DNA from: a virus
IMG/VR virus record: IMGVR_UViG_3300050821_003418
Coordinates: 1-50,978 of that record
Strand: one strand, 5' to 3'
DNA length: 50,978 bases
This document shows positions 22,710 through 29,452 of the stretch, in pieces. Both the position numbers and the translations under genes were made by a program. The notes below the pieces were generated by a model. It worked only from the letters and a program-made list of their open reading frames with translations, searched no databases and was not told where the DNA came from. Every line of letters begins with the position of its first letter. The stretch's first letter is position 1.

Positions 22710-23044
22710 TGCGAATTACTTTCGAGGGGAAACCTATCAGCGTCAATCAGCTCTACACCGGCCGCCGCTTCCTGACTCCTAAAGGTAAGGCCACTAAGGA
22801 AGCCTATGGATGGGCCGCCAAGAAACAATACAAAGGCAAGCTAATCACCTGTGATGTAGATGTCCAGATTACCTTCTACTTCGAGAACAAGAGAAGCGAC
22901 ATAGATAACTGTTTGAAAGCTGCTTTAGATTCCCTTACTGGAATCGTGTGGGAAGATGACTCTCAGATACAGTCGATACTTGTAGTTAAGTACATTGATA
23001 AAGAAAATCCTAGAACCGAAATAGAAGTCATTGTGGATTGCTGA
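22706..23044 (+). CDS. rusA: RusA-type Holliday junction resolvase
   Basis: A 112-aa protein beginning FEGKPISVNQLY with the conserved acidic core RSDIDNCLKAALDSLTG and EDDSQI, the RusA pattern in which Asp residues bind metal. It resolves or debranches recombination intermediates before packaging. ATG occurs at 22706 and 22709 (ATGATG); the first overlaps the HNH stop. Bases 22719-22732 spell CTTTCGAGGGGAAA within its first codons. Confidence 0.92.
   Translation: MMRITFEGKPISVNQLYTGRRFLTPKGKATKEAYGWAAKKQYKGKLITCDVDVQITFYFENKRSDIDNCLKAALDSLTGIVWEDDSQIQSILVVKYIDKENPRTEIEVIVDC
22719..22732. repeat. CTTTCGAGGGGAAA motif, copy inside rusA
   Basis: Fourteen bases identical to the intergenic copies at 7905 and 46624, here encoding TFEGK. 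Confidence 0.5.
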
Positions 23045-23046
23045 AG

Positions 23047-23094
23047 TTATCCACACCTATAGTCTTGCATAAGAGTATGTAAGTATGCTATACT
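23047..23094 (+). promoter_or_regulatory. DnaA-box promoter module for the right early genes
   Basis: TTATCCACA (23047-23055), TTGCAT (23065-23070), 18-bp spacer ending TGC, TATACT (23089-23094). Transcription would begin near 23101, giving a 60-base A-rich leader before the ATG at 23162. Confidence 0.8.
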
Positions 23095-23161
23095 CATGCA
23101 CATGAGGTCGATACAGTCCCTATTAAAAAACAGTTAGCTAACAAAAAACAAACACAACCAT

Positions 23162-23380
23162 ATGTCACTTTCATTTTTGTTCAAGCGTCTCTTGTCAGCA
23201 GACATCCAGACTCAGATTGAGGCCGGATACCTTACCAACGAAGGCAAGCTCACCGATGAGGGAAAGACCACGCTCCTCCAGGAGTTCTACGGCTCTTCCA
23301 CTCTCGGCGGCTCTGCCCTTCTCACCGCCCGCGCAACCGACCTCATCGCTCGCAGGAAGGCAGACGCAGAGAAAGCCTAG
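23162..23380 (+). CDS. Hypothetical protein, 72 aa
   Basis: A soluble helical protein (FKRLLSADIQTQIEAGYLTN, then TARATDLIARRKAD) with a glycine/serine turn in the middle. First gene downstream of the promoter at 23047, so probably well expressed. No family recognised; the plan recalls small phage structural or inhibitory proteins. Confidence 0.7.
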   Translation: MSLSFLFKRLLSADIQTQIEAGYLTNEGKLTDEGKTTLLQEFYGSSTLGGSALLTARATDLIARRKADAEKA

Positions 23381-23415
23381 TTAAATTGGTTGAAGGTCAA
23401 CCATAATTAACCATC

Positions 23416-23667
23416 ATGATACACATTAGCTATAAAGGAAGTCCATACGAGAAGAAGCAGTGGACCAAGCCAGAGATTATTAAGGTCATAAGCGTTTGGG
23501 AAGCGAAGACTCCAGACGAGCTTCAGATGATGTTCGGACGACCGTATGGTGTAATCAATTCTTTGGTCAAGAAACTCCGCCAAGAGGGAGTTAGATTGAA
23601 GAAGAAGACTACAAGTACGAAGTACGGTCTCCGTGAGATGCTAAGAGAGATAGCATCTGAACTCTAA
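23416..23667 (+). CDS. SANT/Myb-like or HTH DNA-binding protein A, 83 aa
   Basis: KQWTKPEIIKVISVWEAKTP, then LQMMFGRPYGVINSLVKKLR: a Trp-anchored three-helix bundle with a helix-turn-helix, ending in a basic stretch. It is a tandem paralogue of the next gene (1-base gap), aligning from QWTK to the basic tail. Confidence 0.65.
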   Translation: MIHISYKGSPYEKKQWTKPEIIKVISVWEAKTPDELQMMFGRPYGVINSLVKKLRQEGVRLKKKTTSTKYGLREMLREIASEL

Positions 23668-23668
23668 T

Positions 23669-23890
23669 ATGAACAGAGAAGTCAAACTCTGGACGAAGGA
23701 GGAGATTAGGATGGTCTTGCAGCATTGGGAGTCTAAGAATACCGAAGACCTTGCAGATATGCTCGGAAGGTCCAGAGCCTCAATATGTGCAATGGCAGCC
23801 ACTATACGCAGGGAGGGCATACCGCTCGCCCGCAAGCGTAAGAAGAACTCAATCAACCTACTCGTCAAAGAGGTCATCGCAGAGATGTAG
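23669..23890 (+). CDS. SANT/Myb-like or HTH DNA-binding protein B, 73 aa
   Basis: LWTKEEIRMVLQHWESKNTE, then LADMLGRSRASICAMAATIR and a KRKK basic run. It has the same layout as the preceding protein, so the pair arose by duplication and may bind related sites or form heterodimers. Role unknown. Confidence 0.65.
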   Translation: MNREVKLWTKEEIRMVLQHWESKNTEDLADMLGRSRASICAMAATIRREGIPLARKRKKNSINLLVKEVIAEM

Positions 23891-23950
23891 TGCTTCGCTA
23901 GGGGGCCACTGGCCTCCTATGGGACGCATTAGATTAAACCAAATCACTAT

Positions 23951-24127
23951 ATGAAAACAACATCAATGGAGGGAGTCATGCTCGTGATAAGAGAGGATGG
24001 AGAGCCTGTCGCCTTTGCGCGGAAAGACCCAACCACACGTCGTATGCGCCTCTACCCTGTCGGAGAGGACATGGGTATAGAAGACCTCGCCGCTCTGTTT
24101 GCCGCCAACATCAACGCCGCCGTATAA
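23951..24127 (+). CDS. Hypothetical protein, 58 aa
   Basis: A small mixed-fold protein (VMLVIREDGEPVAFARKDPT, then EDLAALFAANINAAV). It follows the context TCACTATATG. A short GC-rich hairpin (about 23899-23918) lies in the 60-base gap before it. No family recognised. Confidence 0.55.
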   Translation: MKTTSMEGVMLVIREDGEPVAFARKDPTTRRMRLYPVGEDMGIEDLAALFAANINAAV

Positions 24128-24132
24128 ACACT

Positions 24133-24603
24133 ATGAATACTAAAATACCTTGTCGTTGCGGAAAGAAAGGCCCTCAGTGTATGCTCCACAATCCTCCATT
24201 TCCTATGCCCACCCCCTCCCCACACCAAGAGGGAGATACTCCTCAATCCTCATGGAAAGATAGGCTCGCCCATATTGTTGGTATAGGTCAATTATCAGTA
24301 GGAGCATATGGTGATGTCGAAGACCTGATTGAGTCCGAACGCCTCACCGCCCTCGAAGAAGGCAGAGTACAAGGTGCGCTCAAAGGCGAACGCCGCCGTA
24401 TCATCGCCCAGCTTAGGGATGAAGTGAAACATGAGGTCAGACAGGAGGAGAGGAGGGCTATCATCGGGCTTATCGAACCTATATGCGAAAAACTTGCAGA
24501 CATTGTGGTTTGTACAGAACCGCATGAATCATGGACAGGGCCAGTCAATGACGAAAATGCAAAGCTCTCCGCCGCCATCGCCCTTATCAATTCAAGGAAA
24601 TAA
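24133..24603 (+). CDS. Hypothetical protein with Cys N terminus and coiled coil, 156 aa
   Basis: The first 16 residues hold PCRCGKKGPQC, a possible zinc site. A Pro-rich linker follows, then a long charged helix (LTALEEGRVQGALKGERRRI to RRAIIGLIEP) likely to oligomerise. Five-base gap from the previous gene. Function unknown. Confidence 0.65.
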   Translation: MNTKIPCRCGKKGPQCMLHNPPFPMPTPSPHQEGDTPQSSWKDRLAHIVGIGQLSVGAYGDVEDLIESERLTALEEGRVQGALKGERRRIIAQLRDEVKHEVRQEERRAIIGLIEPICEKLADIVVCTEPHESWTGPVNDENAKLSAAIALINSRK

Positions 24604-24606
24604 TAT

Positions 24607-24879
24607 ATGAACAAAATAAAAAACGAACTTTATAACGATGCTAGTGAGTATGGAGTGCTCCACAATGAGGACTGTTGCGTCAATTTTGATGACGCAAGGT
24701 CATGTGATGTCGGCGTCGGGCCAGTAGATTGTTGCCCTAATATGAGAATGATTAAAGCGATACTGGATAATGCCGCCCAGAGATTCACTGAATACTTCTC
24801 CCATGATATAGAGTTTGACTCAGAGGAGCAGAGAAAAGCCGCAGTGGAGATGTATCTAGAAGACTTTAATAATCGCTAA
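24607..24879 (+). CDS. Hypothetical Cys-containing acidic protein, 90 aa
   Basis: NEDCCVNFDDARSCDVGVGP then DCCPN gives five Cys in a short span, followed by an acidic helical C terminus. It has the look of a small phage protein with a metal site or disulfides. Three bases separate it from the preceding gene. Confidence 0.6.
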   Translation: MNKIKNELYNDASEYGVLHNEDCCVNFDDARSCDVGVGPVDCCPNMRMIKAILDNAAQRFTEYFSHDIEFDSEEQRKAAVEMYLEDFNNR

Positions 24880-24880
24880 C

Positions 24881-24901
24881 CACTAAATACATATCATTAT
24901 G
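24881..24901 (+). repeat. Duplicated start leader, copy 1
   Basis: CACTAAATACATATCATTAT followed by G is identical to 25147-25167, each ending at the ATG of a tiny membrane protein gene. A third, partial copy (AAATATCATTATG) precedes 25254. Confidence 0.7.
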
Positions 24902-24997
24902 ACTGATAAACAATTCAAAATAACAATTATAATTCAGGCAGTACTTCTGACCGTTGCAGTCATTGGCACCATATGGGGGATAACTCAATACCCCTGA
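24899..24997 (+). CDS. 32-aa membrane protein
   Basis: MTDKQFKIT, then one hydrophobic helix (IIIQAVLLTVAVIGTIWGI). The start is supported by the duplicated 21-base leader also found before 25165. Function unknown. Confidence 0.5.
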   Translation: MTDKQFKITIIIQAVLLTVAVIGTIWGITQYP

Positions 24998-25023
24998 CGC
25001 ATTATTCAGGCTAAAATAGCACC

Positions 25024-25137
25024 ATGAATACACAACCATCATCAACCGGCCTCCTCAATAAGGTCTGCAAGGAGATATATGAAGGGGATATATTGGGGTA
25101 TTGGGGAGGAAATCCGAACGGAGCTAAATGGATTTAA
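25024..25137 (+). CDS. Hypothetical peptide, 37 aa
   Basis: MNTQPSSTGLLNKVCKEIYE, then a Gly/Trp-rich end (GYWGGNPNGAKWI). It starts after GCACC with no ribosome binding site. Support is only its position in a run of tiny genes. Confidence 0.35.
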   Translation: MNTQPSSTGLLNKVCKEIYEGDILGYWGGNPNGAKWI

Positions 25138-25146
25138 CCCCTTAAT

Positions 25147-25167
25147 CACTAAATACATATCATTATG
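25147..25167 (+). repeat. Duplicated start leader, copy 2
   Basis: Exact copy of 24881-24901 ending at the ATG of 25165. Confidence 0.7.
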
Positions 25168-25245
25168 AAAAAACTTTGCGCTATCATGGTATTGTTTCTT
25201 CTATCGCTTATCGGACTAATTGTGTGGGGTGTCCACCCGCAATAA
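25165..25245 (+). CDS. 26-aa membrane peptide
   Basis: MKKLCAIMVLFLLSLIGLIV then WGVHPQ: a lysine start and a hydrophobic core, either a membrane peptide or a minimal signal-like sequence. The leader duplication supports translation. Confidence 0.5.
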   Translation: MKKLCAIMVLFLLSLIGLIVWGVHPQ

Positions 25246-25253
25246 ATATCATT

Positions 25254-25403
25254 ATGACCGACAAAGAAGCTAAAATATGGAAGGAGGGGTATGATACTGG
25301 CGCTAAGGCCATGATGAGGCAGAACGATGCCGCTATCAAAATAGGCCAAGCAATCATTGATACCCTTGACGAGCGCTATGCCTTTAGGGAGGAAGACTAC
25401 TAA
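25254..25403 (+). CDS. Hypothetical helical protein, 49 aa
   Basis: MTDKEAKIWKEGYDTGAKAM, then a helix (IKIGQAIIDTLDERYAF). The Met at 25254 is preferred over one at 25176, which lies inside the preceding peptide gene. The partial leader AAATATCATT precedes it. Confidence 0.6.
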   Translation: MTDKEAKIWKEGYDTGAKAMMRQNDAAIKIGQAIIDTLDERYAFREEDY

Positions 25404-25409
25404 ACCAAA

Positions 25410-25435
25410 AGCCTAGCGGGTCGATGCGCTAGGCT
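25410..25435 (+). terminator. Strong hairpin after the small-gene cluster
   Basis: AGCCTAGCG (25410-25418) pairs fully with CGCTAGGCT (25427-25435), nine base pairs with an 8-base loop. No U-run follows, so it may be a processing or attenuation hairpin instead of a classic terminator. Confidence 0.5.
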
Positions 25436-25514
25436 GATGGTAGTCTGGGCAAGACAAGATGTGAGCCGTTCAAAATGTTTCCCTCTCCTACAAAGAGAGG
25501 TGGGGAGTGACCCC

Positions 25515-25543
25515 TTGATGCAGTACACTGCATCGCCTATAAT
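25515..25543 (+). promoter_or_regulatory. Promoter with palindromic operator for the HTH gene
   Basis: TTGATG (25515-25520), 17-bp spacer, TATAAT (25538-25543), near consensus. The 8-bp inverted repeat GATGCAGT/ACTGCATC (25517-25534) overlaps the -35 and most of the spacer, so a protein bound there would block RNA polymerase. The ATG is 8 bases past the -10. Confidence 0.75.
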
Positions 25544-25551
25544 TATAGCAT

Positions 25552-25740
25552 ATGAGCTTCAAAATTGGAATAGAGGAGATGTCACTTATCCACAAGCTAG
25601 TAGGCGAGGGCTTCTCGAATAAGCAGATAGCGGCCCAGATAGGCTGCCATAACGATAGCGTCAAGAGGGCCATAACCCGCATGAAGAGAGCGGGCTTCAT
25701 CATGCCTCCTAGGAAGATGGGCAGGCCAAAGTTATCCTAG
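25552..25740 (+). CDS. Helix-turn-helix protein, probably autoregulatory, 62 aa
   Basis: KLVGEGFSNKQIAAQIGCHN followed by DSVKRAITRMKRAG is a clear helix-turn-helix, with the basic tail RKMGRPKLS. It is related in plan to the proteins at 15191 and 17924. Its promoter contains a palindromic operator, so self-repression is likely. The start is essentially leaderless. A DnaA-like TTATCCACA at about 25584 is inside the coding sequence. Confidence 0.7.
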   Translation: MSFKIGIEEMSLIHKLVGEGFSNKQIAAQIGCHNDSVKRAITRMKRAGFIMPPRKMGRPKLS

Positions 25741-25741
25741 T

Positions 25742-25834
25742 CTTTCGCGGGGAAACAAAAAGGACCTTCACGGCCCCTCTAGGCTTCCGAGGGGAATCGG
25801 CACCTAAAGAGGCAATGACGGCCCTCTTTGATTT
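25742..25834. other. Converging-arm junction with hairpins and a GGGGAAA motif
   Basis: CTTTCGCGGGGAAAC (25742-25756) is a variant of the recurring motif. Downstream, GGCCCCTC/GAGGGG-type and TTTAGGTGCC/GGCACCTAAA-type complementary blocks could end transcripts from both arms. No gene seen. Confidence 0.4.
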
Positions 25835-25930
25835 CTAGTATCCCTTGTTGTCTTTCTTCTTAGGGGCTGGCTTGGAAGGCTTCTTTCCCTTGTATAGGGA
25901 TGAAGACACGCGCTGCTTTTTGAGTGGCAA
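25835..25930 (-). CDS. Lys-rich basic peptide, 31 aa, TTG start
   Basis: LPLKKQRVSSSLYKGKKPSK, then PAPKKKDNKGY. The frame runs from TTG 25930 to TAG with an in-frame stop just upstream and follows the GroES-like gene on the same strand. High lysine suggests DNA or RNA binding, or a packaged basic peptide. The start codon and expression are uncertain. Confidence 0.35.
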   Translation of the reverse strand: MPLKKQRVSSSLYKGKKPSKPAPKKKDNKGY

Positions 25931-25950
25931 ATTAGTATATTAGATTGGCT

Positions 25951-25971
25951 GCTAATGCTTTAATTATACCA
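25951..25971 (-). promoter_or_regulatory. Late-type extended -10 element overlapping the GroES stop codon
   Basis: The minus strand reads TGGTATAATTAAAGCATTAG. The TATAA includes the TAA stop of the GroES-like gene. The same sequence with one or two changes is at 1778-1797 and 40959-40981. Confidence 0.5.
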
Positions 25972-26260
25972 CGGCTACTGGTATTCTCTGGACTCCTACA
26001 ACATCAGCATCTTCGACTATGTAAATGCTATCTTGGCCGCCATCCTTAGTGTTAAAGGATATATGGTCGCATGAGTAGCGGCGGAAGAATAGGATGTCTC
26101 CGACCTTATAATTAGCCGAGGCGCTCTTTATGACCTTGCCCATCGTGGGAGTCGTGTTGCCCTGCTCGATGTTAAGGAAGCCGCTCTCGGTCTGCTCGGC
26201 CTTCAGAGGCTCGACAAGCATCTTAAAGTTCACGCAATCGAATGTATTGATATCAAACAT
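25964..26260 (-). CDS. groES: GroES-type co-chaperonin (Cpn10-like)
   Basis: A 98-aa protein that aligns by eye along the whole of GroES. NFKMLVEPLKAEQTESGFLN matches the first strand and the mobile-loop region. TMGKVIKSA corresponds to RGEVLAVG, YKVGDILFF to VKVGDIVIF, and YIVEDADVVGV to the last strand LIMSESDILAI. The mobile-loop hydrophobic tripeptide (Ile-Val-Leu in E. coli) is replaced by Phe-Leu-Asn or Phe-Leu-Asn-Ile. It would cap the phage GroEL at 1808-3379, although the genes are far apart. It lies at the end of the virion arm. Confidence 0.85.
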   Translation of the reverse strand: MFDINTFDCVNFKMLVEPLKAEQTESGFLNIEQGNTTPTMGKVIKSASANYKVGDILFFRRYSCDHISFNTKDGGQDSIYIVEDADVVGVQRIPVAVV

Positions 26261-26407
26261 TGTTTATTGTTTTAGCTTTATTAAGAAACGCTCATGGGGG
26301 CTGTTTAATCTGGTTCTGAAACCGTATCGGTCATGTAGGCCGATGACCCCCATTGGCCTTAAATAGGCCCCATGAACACTCCTTGCCTAAAGTATAGCAT
26401 ACCTAAG
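26261..26407. other. Short gap with hairpins between GroES and the 41-aa gene
   Basis: GGTCAT/ATGACC and GGCC-TTAAATA-GGCC inverted repeats at about 26325-26372. No gene seen. Confidence 0.4.
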
Positions 26408-26452
26408 TTATCCACATATAGTATTGCAATTACATAAGTAATATGCTAGGGT
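26408..26452 (+). promoter_or_regulatory. DnaA-box promoter module, leaderless start at 26459
   Basis: TTATCCACA (26408-26416), TTGCAA (26424-26429), 17-bp spacer ending TGC, TAGGGT (26447-26452), six bases, ATG. Closely similar to the module at 14757. Confidence 0.75.
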
Positions 26453-26458
26453 GTAGGT

Positions 26459-26584
26459 ATGTTACTTTCAATCGCAGTCGTATTCGTATGTGTCCTTCTC
26501 GGCTTCGGCATGGGAGGCATCCTAGGGGCCATTGTGGGCTATTTCATAGCCTGTGGCATCGTCAAGCTCGCTAAGCTCAGCTAG
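26459..26584 (+). CDS. 41-aa membrane protein, leaderless
   Basis: Hydrophobic throughout with Gly-rich helices (VVFVCVLLGFGMGGILGAIV, then GYFIACG) and a short Lys tail; probably one or two membrane spans. It sits alone on the plus strand, driven by its own DnaA-box promoter, and ends flush against the convergent virion gene at 26585. Candidate early membrane effector. Confidence 0.65.
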   Translation: MLLSIAVVFVCVLLGFGMGGILGAIVGYFIACGIVKLAKLS

Positions 26585-29452
26585 CTACTGAACTATAGAT
26601 GTAGCAGTATCTTTAACCTGTTGTATCTGGCTAACCCCTTTGCCAGCAATGGTCCCAGCCTTTTTGACTGCCCTCTCAGTAAGAGGGTTGGCCATGAACT
26701 CTCTGATAGAGCTTAGAGTCTTATAGAGAATCGAGTCCTTACCCGCCGAACTCATAATGTCATCGTACATCTTAGCCTGAGTTTTAGACATATCACCTGT
26801 ATTAGCAATCAATGATTCAACGACACCCTTAGAGCCGCGTAGGAGTTCCATGACAGCCGCCATAGGATGGCCGAGAGCGGTGAGTATCGGGGCAGATGCC
26901 AATTGTTTGATAGCCTCCTTAGCCTTGTTTCCTTCCAAAGATTTCAAGGTTTCATATGTCTTAACAGCGTCACTGATGGTTGTCTTCTGCTCTGAAGTGA
27001 GGCCATTGTTCCACAGCTCCTTATCAGCCATGATATTCTCGTAGGTCTTCATGCTTTCAGAAAGAGCCTCTGACGCGTCCTCTTTAGTCATTCCAGTGCC
27101 AAGTTCGCTTACCTTATCGGCGAAGTTCGAAGCCGATGCCTTGAGCTTCTCTCCCACAATTACCGAACCAAGAGACTTACGTGAGAGGTCATCTGGCATA
27201 GAAGAGAACATGGCCGACTTTTGGGTATCAGTAAGTTTTTCGTATGCTTTAGCGGTAAGAGTTGGGTCCCCCTGCTGCAAACCTTCTAGTACACCCTTAC
27301 CTGCATTGACCTGCTTACCTGTAGCCTGAGCCTCGGCTGTCTTACCTTGCACCTTATCAGCCAATGGTCCGGCACCTACTGGCTGCGTGTATCCTTCTGG
27401 GGAAGAAAGGTCGCGCTTTAACAGCGAAGACCACGTGAGAAGGTCAGTCTTGTCAGATGGGGTAAGGAAATCGGTATTGGAATAGTTCTTTACGAAACCA
27501 TCTATGATTTTCGCTCCAGCTTGGTAGGCGGATTGTAGCTCATCAGGATTAGAGGCTCCATGTACTTGTTCATCAACCTGACGCTTAATCTCATTAACGA
27601 GGGCGTTCTGCATGTCGCCCTTTGTCTGAGGGTCGAGCATACGGGTAAATCCTTTGATAGCAGGGTCATTAGGCTTGACCTCACCATCTACGACACGGCG
27701 GACAAACTCCTCTTTGGACGAGGCATCAAAGGCGGTCTGGCGGAGAGAGGTGGTGACATTCTCTGCTATCTTCTTCTGAGCGGCATCAGCGGCCTTGTAG
27801 GTATCGTATTGGCCAGTCTCTTGGAACTTGCCCTCAAGGTCTGAGCGGAGCGCCTCTGAGATGCGGGTAGCGATGGCATCGTACTTGCCCTTGAACTGTG
27901 GGGGGTTCAAATAGGACTGGAGCGTGGCAGTTGTAGCACCTTCTGGACGAGTGACAAGGCCGCGCAGACGAGTGACCCACGAAGTGAATCCATTGCGGGA
28001 TGCTGGGTCCTCTGGGGCTTGGTCAAGCTGATTCTTGACCGTCTGCATATCTTCAGGAGAGATACCGGCACGAGCTGCTGTGAGCTTAGCTTCAAGAGCA
28101 GGGTCGGTCTGAGAACCGAATTGGGCGGCAGATTCACCTTGAGCCTGCTTAAACTTATTTACTAAATCTTGGCCCTGTTTGATTCCTATGCCACCTGTCT
28201 CTGAGTCGAGTGTCTCAGCGGTATTGGCCAGCTCGTCACTTGAAAGAGATGTCTTATTGTTGAAAACTTGGTCGTATAGGGCACGCTTGTCATTGTATTG
28301 GTCGGCACTACCTTGGCGTATCTCATCCGTGAAATCATTGAAATCGAAATTATCGGGCTTAGCCATCGCCTCAGACATCGTAGCGTTAAGTCCAGCCTTG
28401 GCTATGTTGAGTTTCTCACCTACACCTTCAAGTGCAGCTTGTCCCTCCGGAGTGGCCTCAGCTCCCCCCTGTACAAGAGCTTTCATCCTGTCGCCAAGGT
28501 TCTGGACGCCCTGCATGAGCTGACCGCCAACCTGGGAGCGTATAACCTTATTAACGGCACCTCCAGCCCATCCAGCTAGGACGTGAGCCGCACCACCGAA
28601 TACAAGGCCGAGGGTTGCCGTGGTCGCACCTTCTGTGACTGCCTGAGAGGTCTTCTCGCCCTTTCCGACTCCAGTGAGCGCTGTTCCTAGACCCATACCA
28701 GCAGCGCTTGCCACGAGACCACCTGCGGCGGTTGAGCCAGCCGTGATGAAATCTCCGAGCGCCTCCGTTGCTCCACGAGCAAGTGCTTCGTTCTTACTCA
28801 TTGCACCAGCGCGAGCAGAGTCAGCAGCCGACGAGCCAGCAGGGGCAAGTATGCCAGTGTATCCAGTATCAATACCGCCCTCCTGGGCTTGCTGAACCTT
28901 CTGCTCAGCGAATTGACCAGCCGATTGCATGGCAGCCCCAGCACCTTTAAGACCAGAGGCAGAAGGAGCGTACTTTTGAAGGAAGCCTCCAACTGAGTCC
29001 AATGCCTTTCCTCCGTACCCAGCGATAGCCGCGCCAGCATCAAGCCCTACCTTTTGGAAAATATTAGCTACACCGCTAACGGCAGATTGCAGGATACCAG
29101 ACTTCTGACCGTTAGCATTACCACTAAGCCTCTTGTTAGTTAAATCACTAGCATTTTGTTTAATGACACCAGGGTCAACACCAAGTGCTTGAGCGCCTGC
29201 TGTAGCCTTTGAAAGCTGGTCTTGGTATTCGCTATCAGATAGAGAAGCGAAGTTCTTGTCGATGTTTGAAGCGGCTTGATTACCTTGAAAGGCAGTACGC
29301 ATCTTACGTATCTGGTCGGTAGCTTGTCCAAATGCTTGCTGTTTGTCAGCAGGAATCTGTCCAGCAAGCTGTGTGAGGGCGGAGTTAAAATCCCCATCAG
29401 ACATGGTTGGAGCGTTCTGCTGTAAGTTATTTAGGAGGTCTTTTGGATTCAT
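26585..29452 (-). CDS. Large internal virion or ejection protein, 955 aa
   Basis: Ala/Gln/Gly-rich and helical. A central region (about 200-310) contains hydrophobic Gly-rich helices (GLVASAAGMGLGTALTGVGK, GLVFGGAAHVLAGWAGGAVN) that could insert into a membrane. The rest looks like long alpha-helices. In podoviruses proteins of this kind sit in the capsid and form a channel during DNA ejection. It is the last large gene of the virion arm and its start abuts the preceding Gln-rich protein by one base. Confidence 0.65.
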   Translation of the reverse strand: MNPKDLLNNLQQNAPTMSDGDFNSALTQLAGQIPADKQQAFGQATDQIRKMRTAFQGNQAASNIDKNFASLSDSEYQDQLSKATAGAQALGVDPGVIKQNASDLTNKRLSGNANGQKSGILQSAVSGVANIFQKVGLDAGAAIAGYGGKALDSVGGFLQKYAPSASGLKGAGAAMQSAGQFAEQKVQQAQEGGIDTGYTGILAPAGSSAADSARAGAMSKNEALARGATEALGDFITAGSTAAGGLVASAAGMGLGTALTGVGKGEKTSQAVTEGATTATLGLVFGGAAHVLAGWAGGAVNKVIRSQVGGQLMQGVQNLGDRMKALVQGGAEATPEGQAALEGVGEKLNIAKAGLNATMSEAMAKPDNFDFNDFTDEIRQGSADQYNDKRALYDQVFNNKTSLSSDELANTAETLDSETGGIGIKQGQDLVNKFKQAQGESAAQFGSQTDPALEAKLTAARAGISPEDMQTVKNQLDQAPEDPASRNGFTSWVTRLRGLVTRPEGATTATLQSYLNPPQFKGKYDAIATRISEALRSDLEGKFQETGQYDTYKAADAAQKKIAENVTTSLRQTAFDASSKEEFVRRVVDGEVKPNDPAIKGFTRMLDPQTKGDMQNALVNEIKRQVDEQVHGASNPDELQSAYQAGAKIIDGFVKNYSNTDFLTPSDKTDLLTWSSLLKRDLSSPEGYTQPVGAGPLADKVQGKTAEAQATGKQVNAGKGVLEGLQQGDPTLTAKAYEKLTDTQKSAMFSSMPDDLSRKSLGSVIVGEKLKASASNFADKVSELGTGMTKEDASEALSESMKTYENIMADKELWNNGLTSEQKTTISDAVKTYETLKSLEGNKAKEAIKQLASAPILTALGHPMAAVMELLRGSKGVVESLIANTGDMSKTQAKMYDDIMSSAGKDSILYKTLSSIREFMANPLTERAVKKAGTIAGKGVSQIQQVKDTATSIVQ

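Noticed and set aside
25584-25592. TTATCCACA as a further DnaA box
   Set aside because: Inside the HTH coding sequence, with no promoter after it; probably chance from the codons for Ile-His-Lys.
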